Source: Micromonospora sp. H61 (GTDB taxonomy: Bacteria > Actinomycetota > Actinomycetes > Mycobacteriales > Micromonosporaceae). From it: a stretch of DNA of 64,000 bases. A program made the translations under genes and the position numbers. The DNA lies in assembly GCF_018070325.1 (NCBI RefSeq), contig NZ_JAGPXY010000003.1, positions 124,001 to 188,000 on the forward strand. Reading direction: 5' to 3'. The notes below the pieces were generated by a model that ran no database searches, was not told the origin of the DNA, and worked only from the letters and a program-made list of their open reading frames with translations. Of the stretch, positions 26,711-35,471 are shown piece by piece. Position 1 is the first letter of the stretch, and every line of letters begins with the position of its first letter.

Positions 26711-27886
26711 ATGAGTGCGACCCGGCTGCCCGGCACCCCCCGCCTGTTGCGGGCGCTCAACGACCGTGCCGCGTTGGAGCTGCTCCTCGAACGCGGCCCG
26801 CTGACCCGGGCTCGACTCGGCGAGCTGACCGGGCTGTCGAAGGTCACCGCCTCGCAACTGGTCGAGCGGCTGGAGGAGCGCGGCCTCGTCGCGCGGGTCG
26901 GCGAGCAGGCCGGCGGGCGAGGACCAAACGCCCAGCTCTACGCCGTCCGCCCGAGCAGCGCGCACGTGGTCGGCGTGGACGTCGGTCCGGACCGGGTGGT
27001 AGCCGCCTGCGCCGACATCACCGGTGCTGTCATCGGCCGGGTGGAGCAGTCGACCCGGGACACCGACGACCCGGTGGGCGTGGTGCACAACGCCGTCGTG
27101 CAGGCGGCGAGCAGCGCCCAGGCGCAGCTGAGCAGCGTACGACGGATCGTGCTCGGCACGCCGGGCCTGGTCGATCCCGGCACCGGCGACATCACCTTCG
27201 CCTTCAACCTGCCGCGCTGGCACAGCGGTCTGCTCGCCGCGTTGCGGGACGACCTGCACACGCCGGTGGTCTTCGAGAACGACGTCAACCTGGCCGCGGT
27301 GGCCGAGGCGCAGTCCGGCGCAGCGCAGGGGCTGTCGGACTTCGTGCTGGTCTGGGTGGGCGCCGGCGTCGGCCTGGCGATCATGCTGGGCGGGCGGTTG
27401 CACCACGGCAGCACCGGCGCCGCCGGCGAGATCGGCTACCTGCCGGTGCCTGGCGCGCCCATCCCGCGTGACGTGTCCCGCCGCGCCAAGCCGGCCTTCC
27501 AGCAGTTGATCGGTGCGGACTCGGTGCGCGCGGTGGCCCGCGAGCACGGCTACCCGGACGCCGACGCCGCCGAGGCGGTCCGCACGGCCGTCGCGGCCGG
27601 CGCCGACGGCGGCCCGATGCTCGACGAACTGGCCCGTCGGCTCGCGCTCGGCGTGGCCAGCACCTGCGTGGTGCTGGACCCGCCACTGGTCGTGCTCGCC
27701 GGCGAAGTCGGCCAGGCCGGTGGCGCGGCGCTCGCCGACCGGGTGCAGCAGGAGGTCGCGGCGATCACCCTGGTCCAGCCGCGAGTGGTGCCGACCGGGC
27801 TGACCGAGGAGCCGATCCTGCACGGCGCGCTGCGCACCGCCCTGGACGCGGTGCGCGACGAGGTGTTCGGCTCCACCGTCGGCTGA
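26711..27886 (+). CDS. ROK family transcriptional regulator
   Basis: 391 residues. An N-terminal winged HTH (residues about 15-65, with LTRARLGELTGLSKVTASQLVERLEERGLV) is joined to a ROK domain. The ROK part starts VVGVDVGPDRVVAACADITG, has VFENDVNLAAVAE with the sugar-site Asn-Asp, and GAAGEIGYLPV in place of the kinase zinc motif. The usual CxCGxxGC zinc cluster is not seen, so it is a repressor rather than a kinase. AGAGGA lies 7 bases from the ATG. Divergent from the nagZ-like gene; amino sugars are the likely inducers. Confidence 0.88.
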   Translation: MSATRLPGTPRLLRALNDRAALELLLERGPLTRARLGELTGLSKVTASQLVERLEERGLVARVGEQAGGRGPNAQLYAVRPSSAHVVGVDVGPDRVVAACADITGAVIGRVEQSTRDTDDPVGVVHNAVVQAASSAQAQLSSVRRIVLGTPGLVDPGTGDITFAFNLPRWHSGLLAALRDDLHTPVVFENDVNLAAVAEAQSGAAQGLSDFVLVWVGAGVGLAIMLGGRLHHGSTGAAGEIGYLPVPGAPIPRDVSRRAKPAFQQLIGADSVRAVAREHGYPDADAAEAVRTAVAAGADGGPMLDELARRLALGVASTCVVLDPPLVVLAGEVGQAGGAALADRVQQEVAAITLVQPRVVPTGLTEEPILHGALRTALDAVRDEVFGSTVG

Positions 27887-27966
27887 GCCCGCTGCGGCGG
27901 TCATGTGAAGGAATATTTCACCGCGTGTCTGTGCGGTGCAAGCTCTTGCCGCGTACCGGCCTGCTC

Positions 27967-27996
27967 CGGGCCGCCCATCGCAGGACGGGCGGCCCG
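27967..27996. terminator. Hairpin between convergent ROK and ABC permease genes
   Basis: CGGGCCGCCC / GGGCGGCCCG, 10-bp perfect arms, 10-base loop, 8 bases before the permease stop. Confidence 0.7.
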
Positions 27997-28004
27997 TTAC
28001 AACC

Positions 28005-29018
28005 TCAGATCAGGTCGCGGCGCCGGAACACGGCGAACGCCGCCGCGGTCAGCCCGCCGGTGAGGCCGAGCAGCACCAACAGCGCCGGCAGCCAGGGCAG
28101 CGTGTAGAACCCCTCGCAGTAGGAGCCGTAGTTGTCGCCCCGGCACAACTGCTCGTCATAGAAACGCGCCCCGCCGTTGAGCCACGCCCCGGTGTGGCTG
28201 GAGAGCATGAACAGGTCCGACTTCCGTGCGTCGACGATCTCCAGGACCAGCCGGGCGCCCAACTCCCAGACCACCGCGTACGCGGCGAACGCGCCCAGCG
28301 CCGCCGACGTGTGCCGACCCAGTGTGGCGATCGCGAAGCCCAGCGCGGAGGCCAGCAACACCAGCACCAGGCCACGACCGTGCACCGCGCCGAGCGAACT
28401 CCAGAAGTCGCCGTCCAGCCGGCCCGGCAAGCCGGCGGTCTGCCCGATCACCCAGAACGTGCCGAGATAGGCCAGCGACGCCAGCAGGGCAAGGACCAGC
28501 ACCGTGCCGAGCAGGGTGCCCAGCTTGGTCGCGAGAACCGTCAACCGGCGCGGTCGCCAGAGCAGCAGGTTCACCACCCCGCCGGAGTTCAGGTCGGCGC
28601 CGATGTAGGAGGCACCGACCAGGAACCCGAACAGCACCAGGAACGCGATGAGGAAGTACAGCAGCGGCTCGGCCTGCTCGGCGAAGCTGAACACACCCGG
28701 CAGGAAGTCGGCGGCGATCGGTAGCCGGTCCTGCCGGATTGGGTCGATGTCCGAGCAGTCGCTGGGGAAGTACCTGTCCGTGTCGGACTGCAAGGTGCCG
28801 TCCTGACGGGCCAGGCACTCCTGGTGGGTGGCCTCCAGGTCGCGCCGGGCCTCGGCGGCCTGGGCCCGCGCCGAGTTCAGCTCACTGACGCTCGGCTTGT
28901 GGGAACCGGCCAGCGTGGTCGCCGCCGTGACGGCGAACGCCAACACCAACAGGACGAGCATGAGCTGCACGAAACGACGCGCGGACAGTCGCTCCAACTC
29001 GGCACGCACCAGGTTCAC
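28005..29018 (-). CDS. ABC-2 type transporter permease
   Basis: 337 residues. One helix near the N terminus (about 13-35, FVQLMLVLLVLAFAVTAATTLAG), a large extracytoplasmic loop with paired Cys (about 60-105), and five helices from 115 to the end. The GTG start overlaps the ATPase stop by GTGA, so permease and ATPase are made together. Substrate unknown. Confidence 0.85.
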   Translation of the reverse strand: MNLVRAELERLSARRFVQLMLVLLVLAFAVTAATTLAGSHKPSVSELNSARAQAAEARRDLEATHQECLARQDGTLQSDTDRYFPSDCSDIDPIRQDRLPIAADFLPGVFSFAEQAEPLLYFLIAFLVLFGFLVGASYIGADLNSGGVVNLLLWRPRRLTVLATKLGTLLGTVLVLALLASLAYLGTFWVIGQTAGLPGRLDGDFWSSLGAVHGRGLVLVLLASALGFAIATLGRHTSAALGAFAAYAVVWELGARLVLEIVDARKSDLFMLSSHTGAWLNGGARFYDEQLCRGDNYGSYCEGFYTLPWLPALLVLLGLTGGLTAAAFAVFRRRDLI

Positions 29019-30013
29019 GCGTCCACTCCCCGATCGAGGTCGATCACAGCTTCGCCCTGCGGCAGCGACGAGTCGCCGACCTGCCGGGGCACCGACGGAT
29101 GCTCGTACGCGCCGGTCAGCTCCAGGAAGACGCTCTCCAGATCCGGCCGCAGCGGCGTCAGCTCGCCCACCCACAGACCCTGCTCACCGAGCACCCGGCT
29201 GATCGCCGTCGGGTCGCTCACCCCGCTCACCACCAACGCTCCGCCGTCCACCGCCGCCGTCAGCTCGGCCGCGTGCAGCAGCTCGACGGCCCGCTCCGGT
29301 TCGGCCACCCGGACCAGGAACTCGTGCCGGTCGTGGCCGGCCAGCACCTCGTCCACCCGACCGGTCGCGACCCGCCGCCCCCGCGAGATGATCGTGACGT
29401 GGTCGCAGATCAGCTGGATCTCGCCCAGGATGTGACTGGACACCAGCACTGTCACCCCGTTGGCCGCCAGCGACCGCATCAGGTCCCGCATCTCCCGGAT
29501 GCCCGCCGGGTCCAGTCCGTTAGCCGGCTCGTCCAGGATGAGCAGACGCGGGTCCTTCAACAGCGCGGACGCCACCGCCAGACGCTGCTTCATGCCCAGC
29601 GAGTAGCCCTTCACCCGTTCATCGCCCCGGTCGTGCAGGCCCACCAGATCCAGCACCTCGTCCACCCGCGAGACCGGCACACCACCGGCGCGGGCCAACA
29701 ACCGCAGTGTCCGGTAGCCGGTGAAGTTGCCGAAGAACTGCGGGCTCTCCACGATGGCGCCGACCTGACCCGCCACCCGGGGCAGCAACTCCGGCGACGG
29801 TTCGCCGAGCACCGTCATCCGGCCGCTGTCGGCGCTCACCAGCCCGAGCAGGGCCCGCAGGGTGGTGGTCTTGCCCGAGCCGTTGGGGCCCAGGAAGCCG
29901 TGGACCTGACCCGCCTCGACCAACAGGTCGAACCCGTCCACCGCCACCCGTCGGCCGCTCCGCAGGCTGCGGAAGGTCTTGCGCAGACCCTCGATCTCGA
30001 TGACCGCGCTCAT
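29015..30013 (-). CDS. ABC transporter ATP-binding protein
   Basis: 332 residues. Walker A GPNGSGKTTTLRALLG near 40, Q-loop FGNFTGYRTLRLL, signature YSLGMKQRLAVASALL, Walker B LLILDEPANGLDP, and H-loop VLVSSHILGEI. The C-terminal 110 residues form the extension seen in DrrA/CcmA-type exporters of the ABC-2 class. ATG 30013 is the first start consistent with this family. Partner permease overlaps downstream. Confidence 0.9.
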   Translation of the reverse strand: MSAVIEIEGLRKTFRSLRSGRRVAVDGFDLLVEAGQVHGFLGPNGSGKTTTLRALLGLVSADSGRMTVLGEPSPELLPRVAGQVGAIVESPQFFGNFTGYRTLRLLARAGGVPVSRVDEVLDLVGLHDRGDERVKGYSLGMKQRLAVASALLKDPRLLILDEPANGLDPAGIREMRDLMRSLAANGVTVLVSSHILGEIQLICDHVTIISRGRRVATGRVDEVLAGHDRHEFLVRVAEPERAVELLHAAELTAAVDGGALVVSGVSDPTAISRVLGEQGLWVGELTPLRPDLESVFLELTGAYEHPSVPRQVGDSSLPQGEAVIDLDRGVDA

Positions 30014-30091
30014 CCGCGCGGCTCCGTACGTGGGCGGGGCATGGGCCGTCCTTCGGGCTTGGTGATCAATGACACGGCGCTTCACCCTATG

Positions 30092-30123
30092 GCCGGGGTG
30101 CCGCCCATGGGGGGCACCCCGGC
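30092..30123. other. Stem-loop between two divergent ABC genes
   Basis: Perfect 11-bp arms GCCGGGGTGCC / GGCACCCCGGC with a 10-base loop, 22 bases before the plus-strand ABC gene. As neither gene ends here it is not a normal terminator; it could be a 5' leader structure. Confidence 0.4.
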
Positions 30124-30144
30124 GCTGCGTGGTTGGATGGTGTG

Positions 30145-30987
30145 GTGACTGGTGACCTGATCCCCGGCGCTGCTGGCGCCGCGCCTGCCGCCGCTTTCGT
30201 GGACCCGGATCTGGTGGTCAGCCTCGACGGCGTCGGCGTACGCCGCTCTGGCACCGCCCTCCTACAGGACCTGACCTGGCGCGTCGAACTGGACGAGCGG
30301 TGGGTGGTGCTCGGCTCCAACGGCGCCGGCAAAACCACGCTGCTCAACCTCGCCGCCGGTCGGCTGCACCCCACCACGGGTGTCGCGCACGTGCTCGGCG
30401 AGCGAATCGGCCGCACCGACGTCAACGAGCTGCGTACCCGGATCGGGCTCACCACCGCCGCGATCGCCGAGCGGCTGCCCGCCGACGAGCGGGTCAGCGA
30501 CGTGGTGGTGACCGCCGCCTGGTCGGTGGTCGGCCGCTGGCGGGAGAACTACGACCGTGGCGACGAGGCGCGTGCGCGGGCCCTGCTGAGTCAACTCGGC
30601 GTCGGTGGTCTCGCCGAACGCCGCTACGGCACCCTCTCCGAGGGTGAGCGCAAGCGGGTGCAGATCGCCCGTGCCCTGATGACCGACCCGGAGCTGCTGC
30701 TGCTCGACGAGCCCGCCGCCGGGCTGGACCTGGGCGGTCGGGAAGACCTGGTCGCCCGCCTTGCCGAGCTGGCGTACGACCCCGACGCCCCGGCGATGGT
30801 GCTGGTCACCCATCACGTCGAGGAGATTCCGCCCGGCTTCACCCACGCGATGCTCCTGCGTGAGGGCGGGGTGGTCGCCCAGGGCCTGCTCGCCGAGACG
30901 CTGACCGGTGACAACCTCTCCAAGACCTTCGGGCTGCCACTCGTTGTCGAGCGGTCGGGCGACCGCTTCACGGCTCGCGCCGCCTGA
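30145..30987 (+). CDS. Stand-alone ABC ATP-binding protein
   Basis: 280 residues. Walker A GSNGAGKTTLLNLAAG near 59, signature LSEGERKRVQIARAL, Walker B LLLLDEPAAGLDL, H-loop VTHHVEEI. The order and the GFTHAMLLREGGVVAQG tail resemble ModF/iron-type ATPases. There is no membrane partner next to it. Start is uncertain between GTG 30142 and GTG 30145; no good ribosome binding site. Followed 23 bases later by ribokinase. Confidence 0.8.
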   Translation: MTGDLIPGAAGAAPAAAFVDPDLVVSLDGVGVRRSGTALLQDLTWRVELDERWVVLGSNGAGKTTLLNLAAGRLHPTTGVAHVLGERIGRTDVNELRTRIGLTTAAIAERLPADERVSDVVVTAAWSVVGRWRENYDRGDEARARALLSQLGVGGLAERRYGTLSEGERKRVQIARALMTDPELLLLDEPAAGLDLGGREDLVARLAELAYDPDAPAMVLVTHHVEEIPPGFTHAMLLREGGVVAQGLLAETLTGDNLSKTFGLPLVVERSGDRFTARAA

Positions 30988-31010
30988 GCGTCGGACAGGC
31001 GGAGACGGCC

Positions 31011-31907
31011 GTGCCGCAGACCCGGGTTGCCGTGGTGGGCAGCGCCAACATGGACCTGGTCGCGATGGCACCCGCGCTGCCTCGACAGGGCGAGACCATG
31101 CTCGGCACCGACTTCGTGATGGTGCCCGGCGGCAAGGGCGCCAACCAGGCCGTGGCCGCGGTCCGGGCCGGCGCCTCCTGCGCCTTCCTCGGCGCGATCG
31201 GCTCGGACGCCTTCGGCGTCACCCTCAAGGCCCGCATCACCGCGGCCGGCGTGGACACCAGTCAGCTTCGCGTGGTCTACGGCACCTCCGGAGTGGCGCT
31301 GGTGATGGTCAACGCCCAGGGGGAGAACGCCATAGTGGTCACCCCCGGCGCGAACGACGCCCTGGTCGGCCTCACCGAGGAGGAGCTGACCACTGTGCGC
31401 GCGGCGGACGTCCTCGTCGCCCAACTGGAGATCCCGGTGCAGACCGTGACGGCCGCCGCCGTGGCCGCCCGCGAGGCCGGCACGAGGGTCATCCTGAACG
31501 CCGCCCCGGCGCGGGACCTCCCACCCGAGCTGCTCGCCGCCGTGGACCTGCTGGTCGTCAACGAGGGCGAGGCGCAGGCGCTCGCCGGCCGGGGTCGGGA
31601 GGAGCCGCGCGCGCTGCTCGACCTGACCCCCCGGGCCGTGCTCACCCTCGGCGGTGAGGGCGCCTGGTACGTCGACCGGAACGGCACCGAGGTGCACGTG
31701 CCGGCGGTACGTGTCGACGTGGTCGACTCCACCGCCGCCGGTGACGCGTTCACCGCCGCGCTGGCCGTCGGCTGGGGCGAAGGGCGCGACCTGGTCGACG
31801 CGGTGCGCTGGGCGTCGGCGGCCGGCGCTGCCTGCGTCCGCAAGCTCGGCGCCTCGGTGGCGCTACCACGACGCGCCGAGATCGACGAGCTGTACGTACC
31901 GGCCTGA
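31011..31907 (+). CDS. rbsK: Ribokinase
   Basis: 298 residues, PfkB family. N-terminal VVGSANMDLVAMAPALPRQGET, then the VPGGKGANQAVAAVRAGA signature, and the C-terminal anion hole VDSTAAGDAFTAALAV with the catalytic Asp. These together identify ribokinase over other PfkB sugar kinases. It phosphorylates D-ribose to ribose-5-phosphate. GTG start with GGAG 8 bases upstream. No ribose transporter is adjacent. Confidence 0.88.
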   Translation: MPQTRVAVVGSANMDLVAMAPALPRQGETMLGTDFVMVPGGKGANQAVAAVRAGASCAFLGAIGSDAFGVTLKARITAAGVDTSQLRVVYGTSGVALVMVNAQGENAIVVTPGANDALVGLTEEELTTVRAADVLVAQLEIPVQTVTAAAVAAREAGTRVILNAAPARDLPPELLAAVDLLVVNEGEAQALAGRGREEPRALLDLTPRAVLTLGGEGAWYVDRNGTEVHVPAVRVDVVDSTAAGDAFTAALAVGWGEGRDLVDAVRWASAAGAACVRKLGASVALPRRAEIDELYVPA

Positions 31908-31941
31908 CCACACCGGCTCGCTCGCTCGTGCGGGCCGGCCG

Positions 31942-32670
31942 TCAGCTGACGGGTTCGTCGGTGAGCTTCTCGCCGCGTCGGCGCAGCATGCCCAACCCGG
32001 GGATGCCGGCCACGGCGAGCTTGAGGTCGCGGGTCACGTCCAGCAGGTCGTGCAGGTCGGGGCCGACCCGGTCCAGCGTGGCCAGGATCGGCAGGATGTC
32101 CGCCGTCAGGTGTTCCTTGAGCTTCGGCAGCTCGTCGATCAGGTGGATCGCCGCGCTGATCTCCTCGTGGCTCAACTCCTTCACGAACCGCCCGGCCATC
32201 GGCGCGGCCCGGCGCAGCGCCGGCTCGTATGCCGCCAGCAGCTCTGCCGCGGTGGCGGCGGCCTCCGTCGCGGTGCCCACGGTGGCGGCGGCGCGGTTCG
32301 CGACCCGGTCGGCCTCGGCGACCACAGTGCCCGCGGCCCGGGAGACCCGTTCGGCCTCGGCGACCACCACGGCGGCGGCGGTGGCCACCTCGGTGGCCGT
32401 GTCGATGGCGGTGGTCGCGGCGGCGCTGATGACGGCCACCTCGCGGACCGCCGCCTCGGCGTCGGTGAGCACCTGGTCGGTCCGGTCCAGGGTTGTCTCG
32501 ATCCGGTCGACCACGCCGTTGATCCGGGCCACCAGCGCCTCCACCCCGTCGAGCACGGCGAATGCGCGGGCGGGCACGGCCGCCATCGAGGCCGCGGAGC
32601 CGAGCGCCTGGTCGAGAGCGGAGCGGGTCAGACCGACCACGGCGGCCGGGGTGGGGAGAGGAATCGCCAT
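31942..32670 (-). CDS. Ala-rich helical protein, unknown function
   Basis: 242 residues. Residues about 30-165 are almost entirely Ala, Val, Thr, Glu and Arg in a heptad-like pattern (AVREVAVISAAATTAIDTATEVATAAAVVVAEAERVS), suggesting a long coiled coil. The last 60 residues form a different helical domain (LPKLKEHLTADILPILATLDRVGPDL). No membrane segment or family is recognised. Start at ATG 32670. Confidence 0.7.
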   Translation of the reverse strand: MAIPLPTPAAVVGLTRSALDQALGSAASMAAVPARAFAVLDGVEALVARINGVVDRIETTLDRTDQVLTDAEAAVREVAVISAAATTAIDTATEVATAAAVVVAEAERVSRAAGTVVAEADRVANRAAATVGTATEAAATAAELLAAYEPALRRAAPMAGRFVKELSHEEISAAIHLIDELPKLKEHLTADILPILATLDRVGPDLHDLLDVTRDLKLAVAGIPGLGMLRRRGEKLTDEPVS

Positions 32671-32717
32671 GGGATCAAGTGTGCGTCGGCTGTGCCACAA
32701 CCGCCCGACGGAGCCGG

Positions 32718-33107
32718 TCAGCGGGCCCGTCGGCCGGCGGTGTCGGCGCGGGCCACCCGCAGCGCCCACCAGATCAGCGGCACCTGCAACGGCAGCCGGC
32801 CGTACGCGATGGCCCGCTTCGTCGGGCGGCGCTGGCGCCAGTCCACGGCCATCTTCACGTTCGCCGGTAGGACGGCGACGAAGAGCGCGGCGGCTGCCCG
32901 CCCGCCGGCCCGCCGGGTGGTCGGGTTGGCGACCGCCGCCGCCACCGCCAGTTCGGCCACGCCGCTGGCGTACGTCCAGAATCGGGGCGGGCCGGGCAAC
33001 GCGCGCGGCACTATCGGGTCGTAGACGCCGGGTCGCAGCAGATGGGTGACGCCGGCCGCCGTGAGCAGGCCGGCCAGCGCGACGGCCTCGCCGCGGCGGG
33101 TGGTCAT
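32718..33107 (-). CDS. DoxX-like membrane protein
   Basis: 129 residues with four short hydrophobic helices (about 9-24, 42-60, 66-84, 102-116). The central FWTYASGVAELAVAAAVANPTTRRAG and LFVAVLPANVKMAVDW match the DoxX-like family. The ATG overlaps the upstream DUF6232 stop (ATGA), so they are co-translated. Role unknown. Confidence 0.8.
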   Translation of the reverse strand: MTTRRGEAVALAGLLTAAGVTHLLRPGVYDPIVPRALPGPPRFWTYASGVAELAVAAAVANPTTRRAGGRAAAALFVAVLPANVKMAVDWRQRRPTKRAIAYGRLPLQVPLIWWALRVARADTAGRRAR

Positions 33108-33586
33108 CGTTGGTCCCCCTGCTGTTCGACGGCGCGCTGCACGGCTCGGTAGATCTGCCCGAACCGTAGCGCGTCCGGGGTGCGCACCAGCAGGTCCTCC
33201 CGGCCGTGGTGCTGCACCCACAACTCGTGCACATGGTTGCCGCGCTCGTAGGAGCGGTCCAGCCAACCCAACGGGATTTCCAGGAACGGCATCAACGCGA
33301 GCGCCCCCACCGCGCAGGCGGCGAGGATGATCAGCGCCAACTGCCAGTTGCCCCGGTCCTGTGCCGACCAGGCCAGTGACAGCACGCAGACCACCGCGAC
33401 CAGCGGCGGCAGCGAGAGCAGCAGGACCAGGACACCGCGCCCCAGCACACGGCCGCGTACGGCGAGGGTTTTCTGCCCCCGGTCGTGCCAGACGAACGTC
33501 ACGTCGGACAGGGCGATCACGTGACCGCCCGCCCGGATCGACTCGGAGGTCACCTGCACCGCGTCGTCCCGGTAATAGAGGGTCAT
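33104..33586 (-). CDS. DUF6232 family membrane protein, paralogue A
   Basis: 160 residues. Starts MTLYYRDDAVQVTSESI, two membrane helices (about 48-70 and 78-100), then ends with TPDALRFGQIYRAVQRAVE. The same layout and the same C-terminal box occur in the gene at 33998-34477. No catalytic residues. Weak ribosome binding site. Operon with DoxX-like downstream. Confidence 0.8.
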   Translation of the reverse strand: MTLYYRDDAVQVTSESIRAGGHVIALSDVTFVWHDRGQKTLAVRGRVLGRGVLVLLLSLPPLVAVVCVLSLAWSAQDRGNWQLALIILAACAVGALALMPFLEIPLGWLDRSYERGNHVHELWVQHHGREDLLVRTPDALRFGQIYRAVQRAVEQQGDQR

Positions 33587-33724
33587 CACTAAGCCTAACC
33601 ACCGCCAGGCAACCCTCGCCTCGCTCGGACCTTGGCACGTGGCTTCTTTCGCAGTGGATCGGCCAGCCTGCGCAGAGGTTTCGACGGAGGCCGTCCGGCG
33701 GGGTGGAGGTGATGTCGCAGTGGT

Positions 33725-33856
33725 CCTTTGGAGCTGAATCGTCTGCGACATCACGCGTCGCGCCGCAGCCTTGTGGCCTTGCGGCCTTGCGGCACAGCGG
33801 CACAGCGGCGCCGCAAGGCCAACGGTCCGATTCGTCTGTGATATCAGCTCCATAGG
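33725..33856. repeat. Dispersed inverted-repeat element R1, copy 2 (132 bp)
   Basis: Same ends as the copy at 9397-9475 (CCTTTGGAGC and GCTCCATAGG) in opposite orientation. The interior is longer and holds a hairpin of GGCCTTGCGGC / GCCGCAAGGCC with short CAGCGGCA tandem units. It lies between two DUF6232 paralogues. Confidence 0.75.
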
Positions 33857-33997
33857 CACTGCAGGAAGGTTGCGCCGGCGTCCGCTGCGCCGGCGTCCGC
33901 TGCACCCCGCCTGGCTCGGCGAGCCCGGTCGCTGCGCAGGTCCCACCGGTGACGACCGGCCCCGGTCGGGTAGGGACGTGAAGCGGAACCAGGCCGG

Positions 33998-34477
33998 CTA
34001 GCGGCGCGTGACGGGGCGGGCCGGCTGGCTGTGCTCGACCGCACGCTGCACCGCCCGGTAGATCTGCCCGAAGCGCAGCGCGTCACCGGTGTGCAGCAGA
34101 CGCACCGGCTGACCCCGCCAACGGGCCCAGATCTCCAGTTGGCGGCTACCCCGGGCGTACGAGCGGTCCAGGTGTTCGAAGAGGAAGTCGGCGACCGGCC
34201 CGACGGCCAACCCGACCAGCACCGACGCGCCGACGATCGCGATCGTCACTGTGGGTGAGCGGTGCAGCCAGACGGCCACGCCGATGCCGAGCACCGCCGC
34301 GACCAGCGGGCCGGCGAGAGCTGCGCCGATCGCACCCCGTCCGACCAGCACGCGCCAGGAACGGGTGCCCCGCCGGTGCCAGATCATGGTGATGTCGGCC
34401 AGCTTGTAGCTGCGACCGTCGACACTGACGGTGGTGGAGGTGACCTGCACCGACCTGTCGTCGTAATACGTGATCAT
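33998..34477 (-). CDS. DUF6232 family membrane protein, paralogue B
   Basis: 159 residues. MITYYDDRSVQVTSTTVSV start, two membrane helices (about 53-73, 80-98), and the box GDALRFGQIYRAVQRAVEH at the C terminus. It is a diverged tandem duplicate of the gene at 33104-33586; the DNA coding for the C-terminal box is nearly the same in both. Single gene. Confidence 0.8.
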   Translation of the reverse strand: MITYYDDRSVQVTSTTVSVDGRSYKLADITMIWHRRGTRSWRVLVGRGAIGAALAGPLVAAVLGIGVAVWLHRSPTVTIAIVGASVLVGLAVGPVADFLFEHLDRSYARGSRQLEIWARWRGQPVRLLHTGDALRFGQIYRAVQRAVEHSQPARPVTRR

Positions 34478-34575
34478 GGCTGGACTCCCGCCCACGGGGC
34501 TGACACCACACTACTTACCCAAACGAGCCGGGTCGTAAGGTTGGCACGCGACTTCGACGAGGAAGTGAGGGCAGC

Positions 34576-35349
34576 GTGGGCGAGTTCGTTCGGCTGGAGA
34601 CCACTGACGGCATCGGCACGATCCGGCTGGAGCGGCCGCCGATGAACGCGCTCAACACCCAGGTCCAGGAGGAGTTGCGCGCCGCCGCCACGGCGGCCAC
34701 CGCCGATCCCGAGGTCCGCGCCGTCATCGTGTACGGCGGGGAGAAGGTCTTCGCCGCCGGCGCCGACATCAAGCAGATGGCCGACATGTCCTACGTGGAC
34801 ATGGCCGACCGGGCGGCGAACCTGTCCAGCGCGCTCGGCGCGATCGCCCGGATCCCCAAGCCGGTGGTCGCCGCTATCACCGGGTACGCCCTCGGCGGCG
34901 GCTGTGAGCTGGCGTTGGCCTGTGACTGGCGGGTCGTCGCCGAGGACGCCAAGCTCGGCCAGCCGGAGATCAAGCTGGGCATCATCCCGGGTGCGGGCGG
35001 CACCCAGCGGCTGGCCCGCCTGGTCGGCCCGGCCCGCGCCAAGGACCTGATCATGTCGGGGCGGATGGTGGACGCGCAGGAGGCGCTGCGCATCGGCCTG
35101 GCCGACCGGGTCGCCCCGGCCGCCGAGGTGTACGACACGGCCGTCGCGCTGATCACTCCGTACCTGACCGGTCCGGTGCAGGCGCTGCGCGCGGCGAAGC
35201 TGGCGGTCGACGGTGGCCTGGACATGGATTTGAACTCGGGCCTGGCCTGGGAGAGTCAGCTCTTCGCGGCGCTGTTCGCCACCGACGACCGGCGTGAGGG
35301 CATGGCGGCCTTCGTCGAGAAGCGCAAGCCGGGCTTCACCGGCCGCTGA
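34576..35349 (+). CDS. Enoyl-CoA hydratase/isomerase
   Basis: 257 residues, crotonase fold. ERPPMNALN at the start, the oxyanion-hole segments [10 protein letters not shown] and [17 protein letters not shown], and the catalytic Glu region [19 protein letters not shown]. Both catalytic Glu positions seem present, so it is a plausible hydratase. GTG start with GAGGG upstream. Followed by a ThDP enzyme gene 122 bases later. Confidence 0.9.
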   Translation: MGEFVRLETTDGIGTIRLERPPMNALNTQVQEELRAAATAATADPEVRAVIVYGGEKVFAAGADIKQMADMSYVDMADRAANLSSALGAIARIPKPVVAAITGYALGGGCELALACDWRVVAEDAKLGQPEIKLGIIPGAGGTQRLARLVGPARAKDLIMSGRMVDAQEALRIGLADRVAPAAEVYDTAVALITPYLTGPVQALRAAKLAVDGGLDMDLNSGLAWESQLFAALFATDDRREGMAAFVEKRKPGFTGR

Positions 35350-35471
35350 TCCGTCGCCTCCCGCCCCGACGGCCCCCTGACCTCGGCAGCGTCTGCTGGC
35401 CGGGGCCACGGTCGCACTGCCAAGTGACTGGCCGGTAACCTGTGATCCCGGCCACGGACGATGGGAGCGAC

